Shown in pieces: positions 1 to 8,911 of a stretch of 64,000 nt of DNA (the first letter of the stretch is position 1; each line of letters starts with the position of its first letter). The translations under genes and the position numbers were made by a program. The stretch lies in NCBI RefSeq assembly GCF_019397265.1, contig NZ_CP068985.1, positions 7,745,001 through 7,809,000 on the forward strand, read 5' to 3'. This DNA comes from Nonomuraea coxensis DSM 45129. Its GTDB lineage: Bacteria; Actinomycetota; Actinomycetes; Streptosporangiales; Streptosporangiaceae. The notes below the pieces were generated by a model that was not told the origin of the DNA, searched no databases, and was given only the letters and a program-made list of their open reading frames with translations.

Positions 1-32
1 AGCGTCTCTGAGCTCCCGGGCCGGTGCCCCTT

Positions 33-848
33 TTACGTGTTGCCCTCGTCCTCGGGGATGGGCTCGTTCTCGTTGCGGATGTACTCCAGCAGGTCGGCCT
101 CGTCGATCACGTCCTCGGCGGGGGGTGCGGTGATGGCGACGCGGGAGCCCCAGGCGGAGTAGCGGGTGTCGGTCCGTTTGACGAGGGTTCCCTCGGTGTC
201 GGTGGTGAGCAGGCGCTTGAGCATCCCGTCACGACCGGTCCAGAGCTTCCAGGTGATCTTTCCCTTGCTCTTCGGGCCGAAGGGGCGGCCGCTCGTCCAA
301 TGGACCAGCGGGGCCTCGGTGATCTTGTCCAGGTCCCGGTAGCTCATGGTGCCCTGGTAGAGGAAGCCGGGCTTGCGGGCCGAACGCTTGAGCACGGCCT
401 TGAGCGTGGTCGGGTCGTACACGTTGATCGGCTGCTGGCTCGCGTCGGCCGCCATGTCGCGCGCCGTGAGTCCCCGGTGCTTGTTGGGGAACCGGATCCA
501 CTTCTTGCCGTCGGGGATCGGCCCGGGATGGACGTTGCTGCCGTCGTACACGGTGGAGCCGACGCGGATCATGCGGTAGGTCTCCCGCTTGGGGAGGGTC
601 CACCAGGTGAGGTCCGCCGCCGCGGGGCCGGAGGGCGCGAGCCGGAGCCGGCCGCTGATCCTGGTCTCCGTTGCCCGCTTGCCGAGCACGATGCGGGTGG
701 CCTCGGAGATCCGTACGCCGTGGTCGGCGCGGAGATGCCGTTTGAGCGCGCCTACCGGGTCCGCGTCGGCCTGAGCCGGAACCGGCGTGGAGGCGACCAG
801 CACGGCGACCGTAAGGATGGCCCACCGCCTGGGCGTCGAAAGTCCCAT
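33..848 (-). CDS. Secreted protein of unknown function, 271 aa
   Basis: I do not recognise the family. The protein opens with a clear Sec signal peptide (basic MGLSTPRR, hydrophobic core, cleavage likely after AQA near residue 27). The rest is soluble, basic and rich in beta-prone segments and Trp/Tyr, ending in an acidic tail. There is no lipobox cysteine, so it is probably released rather than lipid-anchored. The overall look (a sensor-like domain with K/R-rich strands) resembles the LppX/LprG-like folds common in actinobacterial secreted proteins, but that is only an impression. It lies downstream of two tRNA genes and is separated from them by a strong hairpin. Confidence 0.7.
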   Translation of the reverse strand: MGLSTPRRWAILTVAVLVASTPVPAQADADPVGALKRHLRADHGVRISEATRIVLGKRATETRISGRLRLAPSGPAAADLTWWTLPKRETYRMIRVGSTVYDGSNVHPGPIPDGKKWIRFPNKHRGLTARDMAADASQQPINVYDPTTLKAVLKRSARKPGFLYQGTMSYRDLDKITEAPLVHWTSGRPFGPKSKGKITWKLWTGRDGMLKRLLTTDTEGTLVKRTDTRYSAWGSRVAITAPPAEDVIDEADLLEYIRNENEPIPEDEGNT

Positions 849-904
849 GGGCCCATCCTTACGGAAAAGCCCTGCCGCCGCGCGGTCATGCCGGGGAAAC
901 GAGT

Positions 905-942
905 AAGGCCCTGGTCGCCGATTTCTCGGTGACCAGGGCCTT
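905..942 (-). terminator. Hairpin terminator after tRNA-fMet copy 1
   Basis: A perfect 12-bp inverted repeat (905-916 with 931-942) encloses a loop that itself pairs (ccga/tcgg). It starts six bases past the 3' end of the tRNA on the minus strand. There is no long U tract, as is usual in high-GC actinomycetes. Confidence 0.75.
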
Positions 943-947
943 GTCAG

Positions 948-1021
948 TAGCGGGGACAGGATTTGAACCTGCGACCTCTGGGTTATGAGCCCAGCGAGCT
1001 ACCGAACTGCTCCACCCCGCG
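948..1021 (-). tRNA. Initiator tRNA-fMet (anticodon CAU), copy 1
   Basis: The minus strand folds into a 74-nt tRNA without encoded CCA. The anticodon loop reads CUCAUAA. Two initiator features are visible: three consecutive G:C pairs at the bottom of the anticodon stem (GGG/CCC), and an unpaired first base, C1 opposite U72. Copy 2 at 1140-1213 is identical except for one base in the T stem (G:U here, G:C there). Confidence 0.95.
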
Positions 1022-1105
1022 TCGCTGTGTTGCTGTCTTGCTTTCTCAACTATACAGGCCCGAGAGAGTGCTTCGTACACGGAACGAACCTGCCGGGAAA
1101 TGAGT

Positions 1106-1129
1106 GAAGGCCCGGTTTCCCGGGCCTTC
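1106..1129 (-). terminator. Hairpin terminator after tRNA-fMet copy 2
   Basis: A perfect 10-bp stem (1106-1115 with 1120-1129) with a TTTC loop lies just past the 3' end of the upstream tRNA copy on the minus strand. Each tRNA copy therefore has its own terminator. Confidence 0.7.
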
Positions 1130-1139
1130 GACTTCTTGG

Positions 1140-1213
1140 TAGCGGGGGCAGGATTTGAACCTGCGACCTCTGGGTTATGAGCCCAGCGAGCTACCGAACT
1201 GCTCCACCCCGCG
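1140..1213 (-). tRNA. Initiator tRNA-fMet (anticodon CAU), copy 2
   Basis: This is a 74-nt tRNA with the CUCAUAA anticodon loop, the GGG/CCC anticodon stem and the C1/U72 mismatch typical of initiators. CCA is not encoded. It differs from copy 1 by a single base that turns a T-stem G:U pair into G:C. It lies 57 nt downstream of the UPF0182 gene on the same strand. Confidence 0.95.
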
Positions 1214-1270
1214 TCGCTGTGTTGCGTCTCAAGACTAGACGGCGACGAGGGGTGGATGCAAACCGGATGG

Positions 1271-4258
1271 CTACGTGCCCTCCGCCGGTGACGCCGATGG
1301 CGACGGCGTGGCGGGTGGTGAGGCCGAGGGTGAGGCCGACGGCGACGCGGACGGTGACGGGCTGGCGGAGGCGTCCGGCTGCTGCTGCCGGTTCGCGCCC
1401 TCCAGCGCCTTCAGGGCGTCCTGCAGCCGCTTCTGCGCCGCACCGTAGGCGTCCCAGTCGGGCGGGCTGGCCTGCAGCGCCTTCTGGGCGTCGTCGTAGG
1501 CCTTCTGCGCGTTGGTGATCGCCGAGGTGAGCGCGGCGTCGGCCTGATTGGCCTCGCCCTGCTCCTGTTGCTGGGTGTTCTGTTCCTGCTGCTGTTCCTG
1601 CTGCTGCTCCTGCTCGCCGAAGACCTCCTTCAGGGCCTCGGTCAGGGTGCGCCCCACGCCGATCTTGCTGCCGAACGACACCAGGACGCGCTGCAGGATC
1701 GGGTACGGCTCCTGCCCGCCGCCCGCGGTCACCTGGATGTACACCGGTTCGATGTAGACCAGGCCGCCCGCGTACGGGAGCGTGAGCAGGTTTCCGTACC
1801 GGACCGACGAGGCGCCGACGCCGAGGAGGTTGAGCTCGCCGGCGAAGCGGCTCTGGAAGGCGTTCTGTGCCTGACCGGGGCCTGGGATCGGGGTGCTGGA
1901 CGGCATCCGCAGGATGCGGATGCGCCCGTAGCCGGACTCGGCCGAGGAGTTGACCGCCATGAACGCCGCCAGGTTGGGACCCTGACGTGGCACGAACGTG
2001 GTGGTCAGCGAGAACGTCGGCTGCTCACCCGGCATCGTGGTGGTCAGGTAGTAGGGCGGCTGCTTGGTGTTCTTGTCGCCCTGCGTGGGGTCGCCCGGGA
2101 CGTTCCAGAAGTCCTGGCCGCTGTAGAAGGCGGACGGGTCGGTGATGTGGTAGCGCGACAGGGTGTAGCGCTGCACCTTGAACAGGTCCTCGGGGTAGCG
2201 GACGTGCGCCTTCAGGTCGGCGCTCATCTCGGTGGCCGGGCGGATGACGCCGGGGAACGCGGAGCTCCAGGTGCGCAGCACCGGGTCGTTGGTGTCCCAG
2301 GCGTACAGCTTGACCGTGCCGTCGTAGGCGTCGACGGTGGCCTTGACCGAGTTGCGGATGTAGTTGATGCGGTCGGTCGGCTGCTGGGCGATGACGCGGC
2401 GGTCGCTGGAGGTGTCGCGCGTCATGTCGCCGAGGCTCTCGCTCTGCGAGTACGGGTAGTCGTTGGACGTGGTGTAGCCGTCCACGATCCACGTGATGCG
2501 GCCGTCCACGACCGCCGGGTAGGGGTTGCCGTCGAGCGTCAGGAACGGCGCGACCTTCTGGACGCGGTCACGGGGGTGGCGCTCGTAGAGGATCTTCGAG
2601 TCGGCGTTGACGTCGCCGGACAGCAGGATGTTCGCCTCGCTGTACTTGGCGGCGTAGAGCATGCGGTTGAAGAATGAGCCGAGGGCGACGCCGCCGCCCG
2701 TGTAGGTGGTGTTCTTCTGGCCGGTGCCGCCGGTCTGCGGGTAGTCGAGCTCCTGCGGCCGGTCGGTGTTGCCGCCGGCGATGACGTACTCGGCCGAGGC
2801 CGGCTCCTCGCCGAAGTAGACGCGCGGCTCCTTCAGGCCCGTGCTGGTCGCCAGCGGGCCGGAGACCGGCATGTCCTTGGCGTCGTAGTCGGGCAGGCCA
2901 CTGCTGTCGACCTTGTTGCCGGGCGCGGCGACGAAGCCGTAGCCGTGGGTGTAGACGAGGTGGCGGTTGATCCAGTTGTTCTGGCCCTCGGGCGGGCCGG
3001 TCAGCTCACGGACGCCGACGACGTGGTCGATCATCTTGCCGCTGGCGTCGCGGTAGCGGTCGACGTCGAGCGGCTCGGCGAAGTTGTAGAAGCCTCGGAT
3101 GCGCTGGGTCTGCTCGTACGTCGAGGAGACCAGCGCCGGGTCGAGCAGCCGCACGCCGGAGACGGAGGTGTCGCCGCCCGGCTGGACCTTGGCGGGGTCG
3201 GCCTGGGCGTTGTACGTCTCGACCTCTGTCTTGTCGACGTCGTACGCCTCGCGTGTGGCGTCGATGTTGCGCTGGATGTACAGCGCCTCCTTGCCCTGCT
3301 GGTTGGGCTTGACCTGGAACTGCTCGACCAGCGCCGGGTAGACGCCGCCGATCAGGATGGCCGAGAGCACGAGCAGGCCGAAGGACACGCCGGGCAGCAT
3401 GCCGCCGGGCCGCACCACGCCGGCGAAGAAGAGCGCGGCGCAGATCAGCGCGATGATCGCGAGGATGGTCTTGGCCGGCAGGACCGCGTTGACATCGGTG
3501 TAGGACGCGCCGTGCACGAAGCCCCGGTCGGAGAAGACCAGGCCGTAGCGGTCGATCCAGTAGGCGATGGCCTTGAGCAGCACGAAGATGCCGAGCAGCA
3601 CCGACAGGTGGACGCGGGCGGCCCGGGAGGCGTGCAGGCCGGGCGACTGCAGGCGGAAGCCGCCGTACAGGTAGTGCGTGATCGCGGCCAGCAGGATCGA
3701 GATGATGATCGCGGTGAACAGGAAGTTCAGGACCATCCGGATGAACGGATAGTCGAACATGTAGAACGAGATGTCGAACTCGAACAGCTGGTCCTTCTTG
3801 CCGAACGAGGCGCCGTTGACGAACTGCAGCCACGTCTGCCACTGCCCGGCGAAGGACGAGCCGGAGAACAGCGCGAGCAGCCCCATGCCGATGATGAAGA
3901 TCAGCTTGCGGTGCGGGTCGAGCGCCATGCGGTAGCGGTCGGCCCCGCTGGCTCCGCCGAACATCGCGGGGCCGAACATCGGCCGCGTGCGGAAGGCCAG
4001 CAGCATGTTGCCGCCCGCGATCGCGACCATCAGCAGGGCGCCGACCAGGAACAACACGATCTGGGTCAGCACCACGCCGGTGAACACCGACGTGTAGTCA
4101 ACTGCGTCGAACCACAGGTAGTCGGTATAGATGCCGCTGAAGAGGAAGAACAACGCGACGATCGCCACAAGGGCGATCCCCACAGGTAGAAGCAGTCGCG
4201 GTCGGCGGGGCAAGCGCATCGCCCTGCCGGCTCCTGGGGTCCGGAAGCTCAAGGCCAA
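1271..4258 (-). CDS. UPF0182 family integral membrane protein, 995 aa
   Basis: This matches the large actinobacterial UPF0182/COG1615 family (Rv3193c-like), whose function is unknown. Seven hydrophobic segments occupy roughly residues 20-310 and are followed by a large, probably extracytoplasmic, domain of about 550 residues. The C-terminus is unusual: a Gln/Glu-rich stretch, an Ala/Lys-rich helix, then a Ser-Pro-Ala repeat tail. The first candidate start is TTG; a second TTG two codons in (giving MSFRTPG) sits at a better distance from an AGGGG ribosome binding site. The neighbour upstream in the same direction is a PDZ/Lon-like protease, the same pairing as in mycobacteria. Confidence 0.93.
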   Translation of the reverse strand: MALSFRTPGAGRAMRLPRRPRLLLPVGIALVAIVALFFLFSGIYTDYLWFDAVDYTSVFTGVVLTQIVLFLVGALLMVAIAGGNMLLAFRTRPMFGPAMFGGASGADRYRMALDPHRKLIFIIGMGLLALFSGSSFAGQWQTWLQFVNGASFGKKDQLFEFDISFYMFDYPFIRMVLNFLFTAIIISILLAAITHYLYGGFRLQSPGLHASRAARVHLSVLLGIFVLLKAIAYWIDRYGLVFSDRGFVHGASYTDVNAVLPAKTILAIIALICAALFFAGVVRPGGMLPGVSFGLLVLSAILIGGVYPALVEQFQVKPNQQGKEALYIQRNIDATREAYDVDKTEVETYNAQADPAKVQPGGDTSVSGVRLLDPALVSSTYEQTQRIRGFYNFAEPLDVDRYRDASGKMIDHVVGVRELTGPPEGQNNWINRHLVYTHGYGFVAAPGNKVDSSGLPDYDAKDMPVSGPLATSTGLKEPRVYFGEEPASAEYVIAGGNTDRPQELDYPQTGGTGQKNTTYTGGGVALGSFFNRMLYAAKYSEANILLSGDVNADSKILYERHPRDRVQKVAPFLTLDGNPYPAVVDGRITWIVDGYTTSNDYPYSQSESLGDMTRDTSSDRRVIAQQPTDRINYIRNSVKATVDAYDGTVKLYAWDTNDPVLRTWSSAFPGVIRPATEMSADLKAHVRYPEDLFKVQRYTLSRYHITDPSAFYSGQDFWNVPGDPTQGDKNTKQPPYYLTTTMPGEQPTFSLTTTFVPRQGPNLAAFMAVNSSAESGYGRIRILRMPSSTPIPGPGQAQNAFQSRFAGELNLLGVGASSVRYGNLLTLPYAGGLVYIEPVYIQVTAGGGQEPYPILQRVLVSFGSKIGVGRTLTEALKEVFGEQEQQQEQQQEQNTQQQEQGEANQADAALTSAITNAQKAYDDAQKALQASPPDWDAYGAAQKRLQDALKALEGANRQQQPDASASPSPSASPSASPSASPPATPSPSASPAEGT

Positions 4259-4383
4259 CCCCTCGTCGTAATGAAGAAACGGTCCGTGTCTGGCAACCTA
4301 CACCGCTAGGCCAGCCGTACGGCTAACGCACGGCGTTCGGCGAAAGTTTCCTCGTCCCACCGGTTTGTCAGCCACTTCACAGA

Positions 4384-5433
4384 TCAGGACGGGCAGGCGG
4401 GGACGGCTCCGGCGCCGGTGCGCAGCGCGTCGAGCGCCTGTACGGCGGCGTGCAGCGTGTCGGCGCGGACCAGCCGCAGCCCCTCGGGCGCGGCCTGCAC
4501 CGCCTCGCCGCAGTTGTCGGCCGGAGTCAGGAACACCGTCGCGCCGGCCTTCTTCGCGCCGATCATCTTCTGCTGGATGCCGCCGATCGGGCCCACCTCG
4601 CCCGTGGGCTCGATGGTGCCGGTGCCGGCGATCTTCTTGCCGCCGGTGAGCTGGCCGGGCGTGAGCTTGTCGAGTATGCCCAGCGAGAACATCAGCCCGG
4701 CGCTCGGCCCGCCCACGTCGCCGACGTTGATGTCGACGTCGAACGGGAACTTGTACTTGGTCTGCATGAGCACGCCGACCTGCGGCTGCCCCTTCGGCCC
4801 CGCGATCGGCCTGAGCGGCACCTCGATCTTCTGCCCGCCCCGCAGGACGCCGAAGACCACCTCTTCGCCGGGTTTGTGCGCCTTGACCGTGCTGCTGACG
4901 ACGTCGACGTCCTTGGCGTCCTTGCCGTCGATCGTGGTGAGCTCGTCGCCCTTCAGCAGCTTGCCGTCGGCGGGCTTGCCCTTCTCCGTGGAGACGACGG
5001 TCACGACCATGCTGTAGGGGATCTTGAGCTCGTTGAGCGCGGCGGCGGTCGCGGAGTCCTGGGAGTTGGTCATCTCCACGGTGTTCTCCTCCTCGACCTC
5101 CTTCGGGTCGCGGTCGGGAGCGAAGATGGTCTCCTGCGGGACCACGGCCACGTCGGGATCGATCCAGCCGCGCAGCGCCGTCAGCAGGTCGATCTGGGCG
5201 GCGGGGCCGCCCTGGTAGGCGACGGTCACCAGGCTGAGCGCGCCGCTCGTGGGATAGGTCTGCCGTCCGGAGATGGAGATCACCGGCTTCTTCTCGACCT
5301 CGCCGAGGGTGTTCTCGGTCGGACCGGGACTCAGCACGACATAAGGGACCGGGCGGAAGGCGCCCGCCACCCCGAACGCGAGCACGAGGAATCCCGCGAG
5401 CAGCAGCGTCAGGGCGCGTCGAGACATGGTCAA
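4384..5433 (-). CDS. Membrane-anchored PDZ / Lon-like serine protease (YlbL/Rv3194c type), 349 aa
   Basis: An N-terminal hydrophobic anchor (about residues 6-26) is followed by a PDZ domain (about 150-210) and a Lon-type proteolytic domain. The Ser-Lys dyad is visible as Ser244 in GGPSAGLMFS and Lys289 in GGIQQKM. Members of this family cleave membrane or secreted substrates in an ATP-independent way. The length is normal and the key residues are intact. The gene follows moaE by four bases and precedes the UPF0182 gene by 125 bases, so the three are probably partly co-transcribed. Confidence 0.92.
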   Translation of the reverse strand: MTMSRRALTLLLAGFLVLAFGVAGAFRPVPYVVLSPGPTENTLGEVEKKPVISISGRQTYPTSGALSLVTVAYQGGPAAQIDLLTALRGWIDPDVAVVPQETIFAPDRDPKEVEEENTVEMTNSQDSATAAALNELKIPYSMVVTVVSTEKGKPADGKLLKGDELTTIDGKDAKDVDVVSSTVKAHKPGEEVVFGVLRGGQKIEVPLRPIAGPKGQPQVGVLMQTKYKFPFDVDINVGDVGGPSAGLMFSLGILDKLTPGQLTGGKKIAGTGTIEPTGEVGPIGGIQQKMIGAKKAGATVFLTPADNCGEAVQAAPEGLRLVRADTLHAAVQALDALRTGAGAVPACPS

Positions 5434-5437
5434 GAGC

Positions 5438-5863
5438 TTATTCGCCGGCGCCGACCCACTCGGTCGCGCCGTCGGTGAACTCCTGGTGTTTCCAGATCGG
5501 CACCTGCGCCTTGAGGTCGTCGATCAGCCTGCGCGAGGCGCGGAACGCCTCGTCGCGGTGGGGCGCGGCGACCGCCACGACCACGGCGATGTCGCCCAGC
5601 TCCAGGTCGCCCACCCGGTGGACGGCGGCCATGGCCGTCACGGGGAAGTCGCCGGCGACCTTCTCGGCCACCGCGCGCAGCTCGGCCTCCGCCGTGGGGT
5701 GGGCCGAGTAGGAGAGCCTGGTCACGGGCTTGCCGTGGTCCTGCTCACGCACGGTGCCCACGAACAGGGTGGTGCCGCCCGCGGCGTGGTCGCCCACGGC
5801 GGCCAGCACCTCGTCGACGGACAGCGGGGTGTCGCGAATGGCGAGCAGCCGGATGACGTCCAC
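5438..5863 (-). CDS. moaE: Molybdopterin synthase catalytic subunit MoaE, 141 aa
   Basis: MoaE works with the thiocarboxylated sulfur carrier MoaD to convert cyclic pyranopterin monophosphate to molybdopterin. The family signatures FVGTVREQDHG, HRVGDLELG and the lysine-bearing PIWKHQEF near the C-terminus are present, and the length is typical. The second conserved lysine region of the KKE type is changed to KHQ. There is no moaD beside it, so the partner must be elsewhere. The gene begins with GTG, lies 29 nt after the SDR gene and four nt before the PDZ protease, in one apparent transcription unit. Confidence 0.9.
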   Translation of the reverse strand: MDVIRLLAIRDTPLSVDEVLAAVGDHAAGGTTLFVGTVREQDHGKPVTRLSYSAHPTAEAELRAVAEKVAGDFPVTAMAAVHRVGDLELGDIAVVVAVAAPHRDEAFRASRRLIDDLKAQVPIWKHQEFTDGATEWVGAGE

Positions 5864-5892
5864 GCCGCAAGACTACCTTTCCGCCGTCGCCG

Positions 5893-6981
5893 CTATTGGC
5901 GGCGCTTCTTGCGCACCTGGCGGACGATCGCGGCGGTGCCGATGACCGCGACGGTCGCGCCGGCCGCCGTGAGCGTCGCCTCCTTGACCGGCAGCCGCCT
6001 GCCGACCACGGTGGTGGCGTCCTCGCGCAGCTCCAGGAGCTGGCGGAAGGCCGCCTCGTTGGTCCACGCGGGCTTCCAGCCGGCCTCGCGCAGCGACGCG
6101 CAGTCGACCACCCACGGGTAGACGACGTAGTGCAGGTCGGTGGCCGGAGCCGGGGTGATGCCGAGGCGGTGCAGGCGCTGCGCGGTGCCGAACGTCAGCC
6201 CCGCGGGCAGCTCGAACCTGCGGATCGCGGACAGCTCCTCGACCTGCTCCTGTTCCAGCCAGCCGTCGCAGCCGACGGCCACCACACCGGTGACGGCGCC
6301 GCGCGCGGCCAGTTCGAGCGCCGAGATCAGGTCGTCGAGGTGGCAGAACTGCCAGCGCGGCGTGCAGCCCTTGACGGTCAGCAGCCGGGGCGACTCGAAG
6401 TGGCGGGTGATCACCGTGTCGATGCCAGGACCGACGATCGCGGCCGGGCGGACCACGGTCACCTCCAGGCCGGGGTGGCTGCGCAGCGAGCGGCGTACGA
6501 GGGACTCGATCTCCAGGTGGTCGCCCACGACGCCGGTGTCGGGCTCGGCCGCGACCGGCGCGTCCTCGGGCAGGGGCACCTCGTTGTCGGGCGCGGCGCC
6601 GTACACCATGGCGCTCGTGACCAGCACCACACGCCGCACGCGCGCCGCGGCGCAGGCGGTGAGCACGGTCTGGGCCGCGCGCAGGTTGTAGGCGCGCCGC
6701 TCGACCGGGTCGGAGTCCAGCGCGTAGTCGCCCGCCAGGTGGACCAGGACGTCGATGTCGGAGATGCGGTTCGCCAAGAGCGGATCTCGTACGTCGATCA
6801 CTCTCCAGGTGGCCTCCCGGATGTCGCCGCGTTCCTCGTCGATGGCGACCACCCTGCGGAAATCCGCGGAGGACACGAGCTTCGCGCACAGCTCCCGGCC
6901 TATGCCGGAGGCCGCGCCCGTAACGGCGACGACGGGTTGGCGCGGGCGTTTCGAGGTAGGCACCAGGTCCTCACTTTGCAC
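5893..6981 (-). CDS. NAD-dependent epimerase/dehydratase (extended SDR), 362 aa
   Basis: A Rossmann motif TGAASGIG lies about 20 residues in and is followed by VDVRDP and the VHLAGDYALD segment of extended SDR enzymes. The active-site SxnYxxxK is weak: VTSAMVYGA carries the Tyr but the following Lys is not evident, so catalytic activity is uncertain. The C-terminus ends in a hydrophobic helix and a basic tail (VRKKRRQ), which suggests membrane attachment. Two GTG starts are possible; the one at 6963 has the better-spaced GAGG. The substrate cannot be told from sequence. Confidence 0.82.
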   Translation of the reverse strand: MQSEDLVPTSKRPRQPVVAVTGAASGIGRELCAKLVSSADFRRVVAIDEERGDIREATWRVIDVRDPLLANRISDIDVLVHLAGDYALDSDPVERRAYNLRAAQTVLTACAAARVRRVVLVTSAMVYGAAPDNEVPLPEDAPVAAEPDTGVVGDHLEIESLVRRSLRSHPGLEVTVVRPAAIVGPGIDTVITRHFESPRLLTVKGCTPRWQFCHLDDLISALELAARGAVTGVVAVGCDGWLEQEQVEELSAIRRFELPAGLTFGTAQRLHRLGITPAPATDLHYVVYPWVVDCASLREAGWKPAWTNEAAFRQLLELREDATTVVGRRLPVKEATLTAAGATVAVIGTAAIVRQVRKKRRQ

Positions 6982-7045
6982 TGATCCGCCGCAGGACGAC
7001 TAACGTGGCGGATGTGGACTCCTCCATCCTGCACGAGGTAGAGCG

Positions 7046-8323
7046 GTGACTGACCTGCCAGGTCGTGAAAACGACCCCAACGAAAACCCGTTCGCGATGT
7101 TCGGCAACCCTGAGCAGATGGCTCAGGCGATGCGCCAGTTCGCCGACATGCTGTCGGCGCCGCAGGGCTCCGGTCCTGTCAACTGGGACATGGCGAAGAA
7201 CATCGCCAGGCACGCCGTGGTCGCCCAGGGCGACCCCAGCGTCATGGAAGGCGAGCGCCGCCAGATCGTGGAGGCGCTGAGCCTGGCCGACCTCTGGCTG
7301 AACGAGGCGACCACGCTGCCCAGCGGCGTGGCGAATCCGCAGGCCTGGAGCCGGTCCGAATGGATCGAGAACACCGTCCCGGTGTGGCGAAAGCTTTGTG
7401 AACCCATTGCCCAGCGCATGGTCGACACGATGGGCGGCGCGCTCGGCGGCGCCGGCCTGCCGCCCGAGGCGCAGCAGATGGCCGGCCCGCTGATGGGCAT
7501 GCTGAAGCAGATGGGCGGCATGATGGTCGGCCAGCAGATCGGCCAGGCCATCGCCTCGCTCGCCCGCGAGGTGGTCGGCACGACCGACATCGGCCTGCCG
7601 CTGTCCGACACGGCGGCGCTGCTGCCCGGCGGCATCGCCAGCTTCAGCGAGGGCCTGGAGATCCCCTCCGAGGAGATCAGGATCTATCTGGCGCTGCGCG
7701 AGGCCGCGCACCACCGGCTGTTCCAGCACGTGCCGTGGCTGCGTTCGCATCTGCTGGGCGCGGTCGAGGAATACGCCAGGGGCATCACGGTCGACACCTC
7801 CAAGCTGGAGGAGCAGATCCGCGGGCTCGACATCAACAACCCCGAGGCCATCCAGGAGGCGCTGAGCGGCGGCAACCTGCTCAAGCCCGAGGAGACCGAG
7901 CGGCAGAAGGCCGCCCTGGCCCGCCTGGAGACGACGCTCGCGCTGGTCGAGGGGTGGGTCGCCACCGTGGTCGACCGCAGCGCCTCGGGCAAGCTGCCCT
8001 CGGCGGTCGCGCTGGCCGAGACCGTACGCCGGCGCCGGGCCACCGGCGGTCCCGCCGAGCTGACCTTCGGCACGCTGGTGGGGCTGGAGCTGCGGCCCCG
8101 GCGGCTGCGTGAGGCGGCGGCGCTGTGGCGGGCCCTGGAGGAGGCGCGCGGCGTCGACGGCCGCGACGCGCTGTGGGGCCACCCCGACCTGATGCCGACG
8201 GCCGACGACCTCGACGACCCCGAGGCGTTCGTCCGCGGCGAACAGGCGTGGGACATCTCCGAGCTGGAGCGCAAGCCGGACGACGGCAAGGGCGAGGGGG
8301 ACGGCGAGGGCGGCGCGAGTTGA
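7046..8323 (+). CDS. DUF2342 zincin-like metalloprotease (Rv3195 type), 425 aa
   Basis: This belongs to the actinobacterial family annotated as zinc-dependent metalloprotease or coenzyme F420 biosynthesis-associated protein. The hallmark REAAHHRLF, followed by VPWLRSHL, is a zincin-like helix in which the usual HExxH is altered. Gly/Met-rich stretches near residues 130-165 precede it. The C-terminus is acidic and low in complexity. The start is GTG. It diverges from the SDR gene over a 64-nt gap and overlaps the following Nudix gene by four bases, which implies translational coupling. Confidence 0.88.
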   Translation: MTDLPGRENDPNENPFAMFGNPEQMAQAMRQFADMLSAPQGSGPVNWDMAKNIARHAVVAQGDPSVMEGERRQIVEALSLADLWLNEATTLPSGVANPQAWSRSEWIENTVPVWRKLCEPIAQRMVDTMGGALGGAGLPPEAQQMAGPLMGMLKQMGGMMVGQQIGQAIASLAREVVGTTDIGLPLSDTAALLPGGIASFSEGLEIPSEEIRIYLALREAAHHRLFQHVPWLRSHLLGAVEEYARGITVDTSKLEEQIRGLDINNPEAIQEALSGGNLLKPEETERQKAALARLETTLALVEGWVATVVDRSASGKLPSAVALAETVRRRRATGGPAELTFGTLVGLELRPRRLREAAALWRALEEARGVDGRDALWGHPDLMPTADDLDDPEAFVRGEQAWDISELERKPDDGKGEGDGEGGAS

Positions 8324-8880
8324 GCCTGCACGGCGACGCGGTCTCGGTGCTGTCGGCCTGGACCGCGCCCACGCCCGAGGAGGAGGCGCTGCGCGCGGAG
8401 TTCCTCGGCCACCTGCGGGACCATGACGACGCGATGCTGCGCGCCTGCGTGCCCGGGCACCTGACGGCGACCACCGCGGTGCTCTCGCACGACGGCGCGC
8501 TGGTGCTGCTCACGCTGCATCCCAAGGCCGGCATGTGGCTGCCCATGGGCGGGCACTGCGAGCCTTCCGACGCCTCGCTCGCCGAGGTGGCCCTGCGGGA
8601 GGCGTGGGAGGAGTCCGGCATCCCGGGCCTGGAGCTGCTGCCGGGGCCGCTGGCCCTCGACAAGCACGAGGTGTGGTGCCATCCGCCGACGAGCTGGCAC
8701 CTCGACGTCGAGTACGCCGCCGTGGCCCCGCCCGGCGCCGAGGCGGTGATCAGCGAGGAGTCGCTCGACCTGCGCTGGTTCCCGGTCGAGGAGATCCCCG
8801 AGCTTTCCGACGAGGCGACGCGCCGGTTGGCCAGACGTGGACAGGCGGTGCTCGGCCTGCGGTCCGGCCAGGTTGGCTAG
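8320..8880 (+). CDS. Nudix hydrolase, about 186 aa
   Basis: The Nudix box is GGHCEPSDASLAEVALREAW followed by EESGI, the variant with an extended loop that is frequent in small actinobacterial hydrolases. It presumably cleaves a nucleoside diphosphate linked to another moiety; the substrate is unknown. I place the start at TTG 8320, which overlaps the stop of the preceding gene in a TTGA arrangement, because the reading frame upstream is only a shadow of that gene. The protein ends just before the hydrophobic EEP protein gene. Confidence 0.85.
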   Translation: MSLHGDAVSVLSAWTAPTPEEEALRAEFLGHLRDHDDAMLRACVPGHLTATTAVLSHDGALVLLTLHPKAGMWLPMGGHCEPSDASLAEVALREAWEESGIPGLELLPGPLALDKHEVWCHPPTSWHLDVEYAAVAPPGAEAVISEESLDLRWFPVEEIPELSDEATRRLARRGQAVLGLRSGQVG

Positions 8881-8911
8881 AGTCCATTGCGTCGTTCCAA
8901 AGGGGGGTTTG

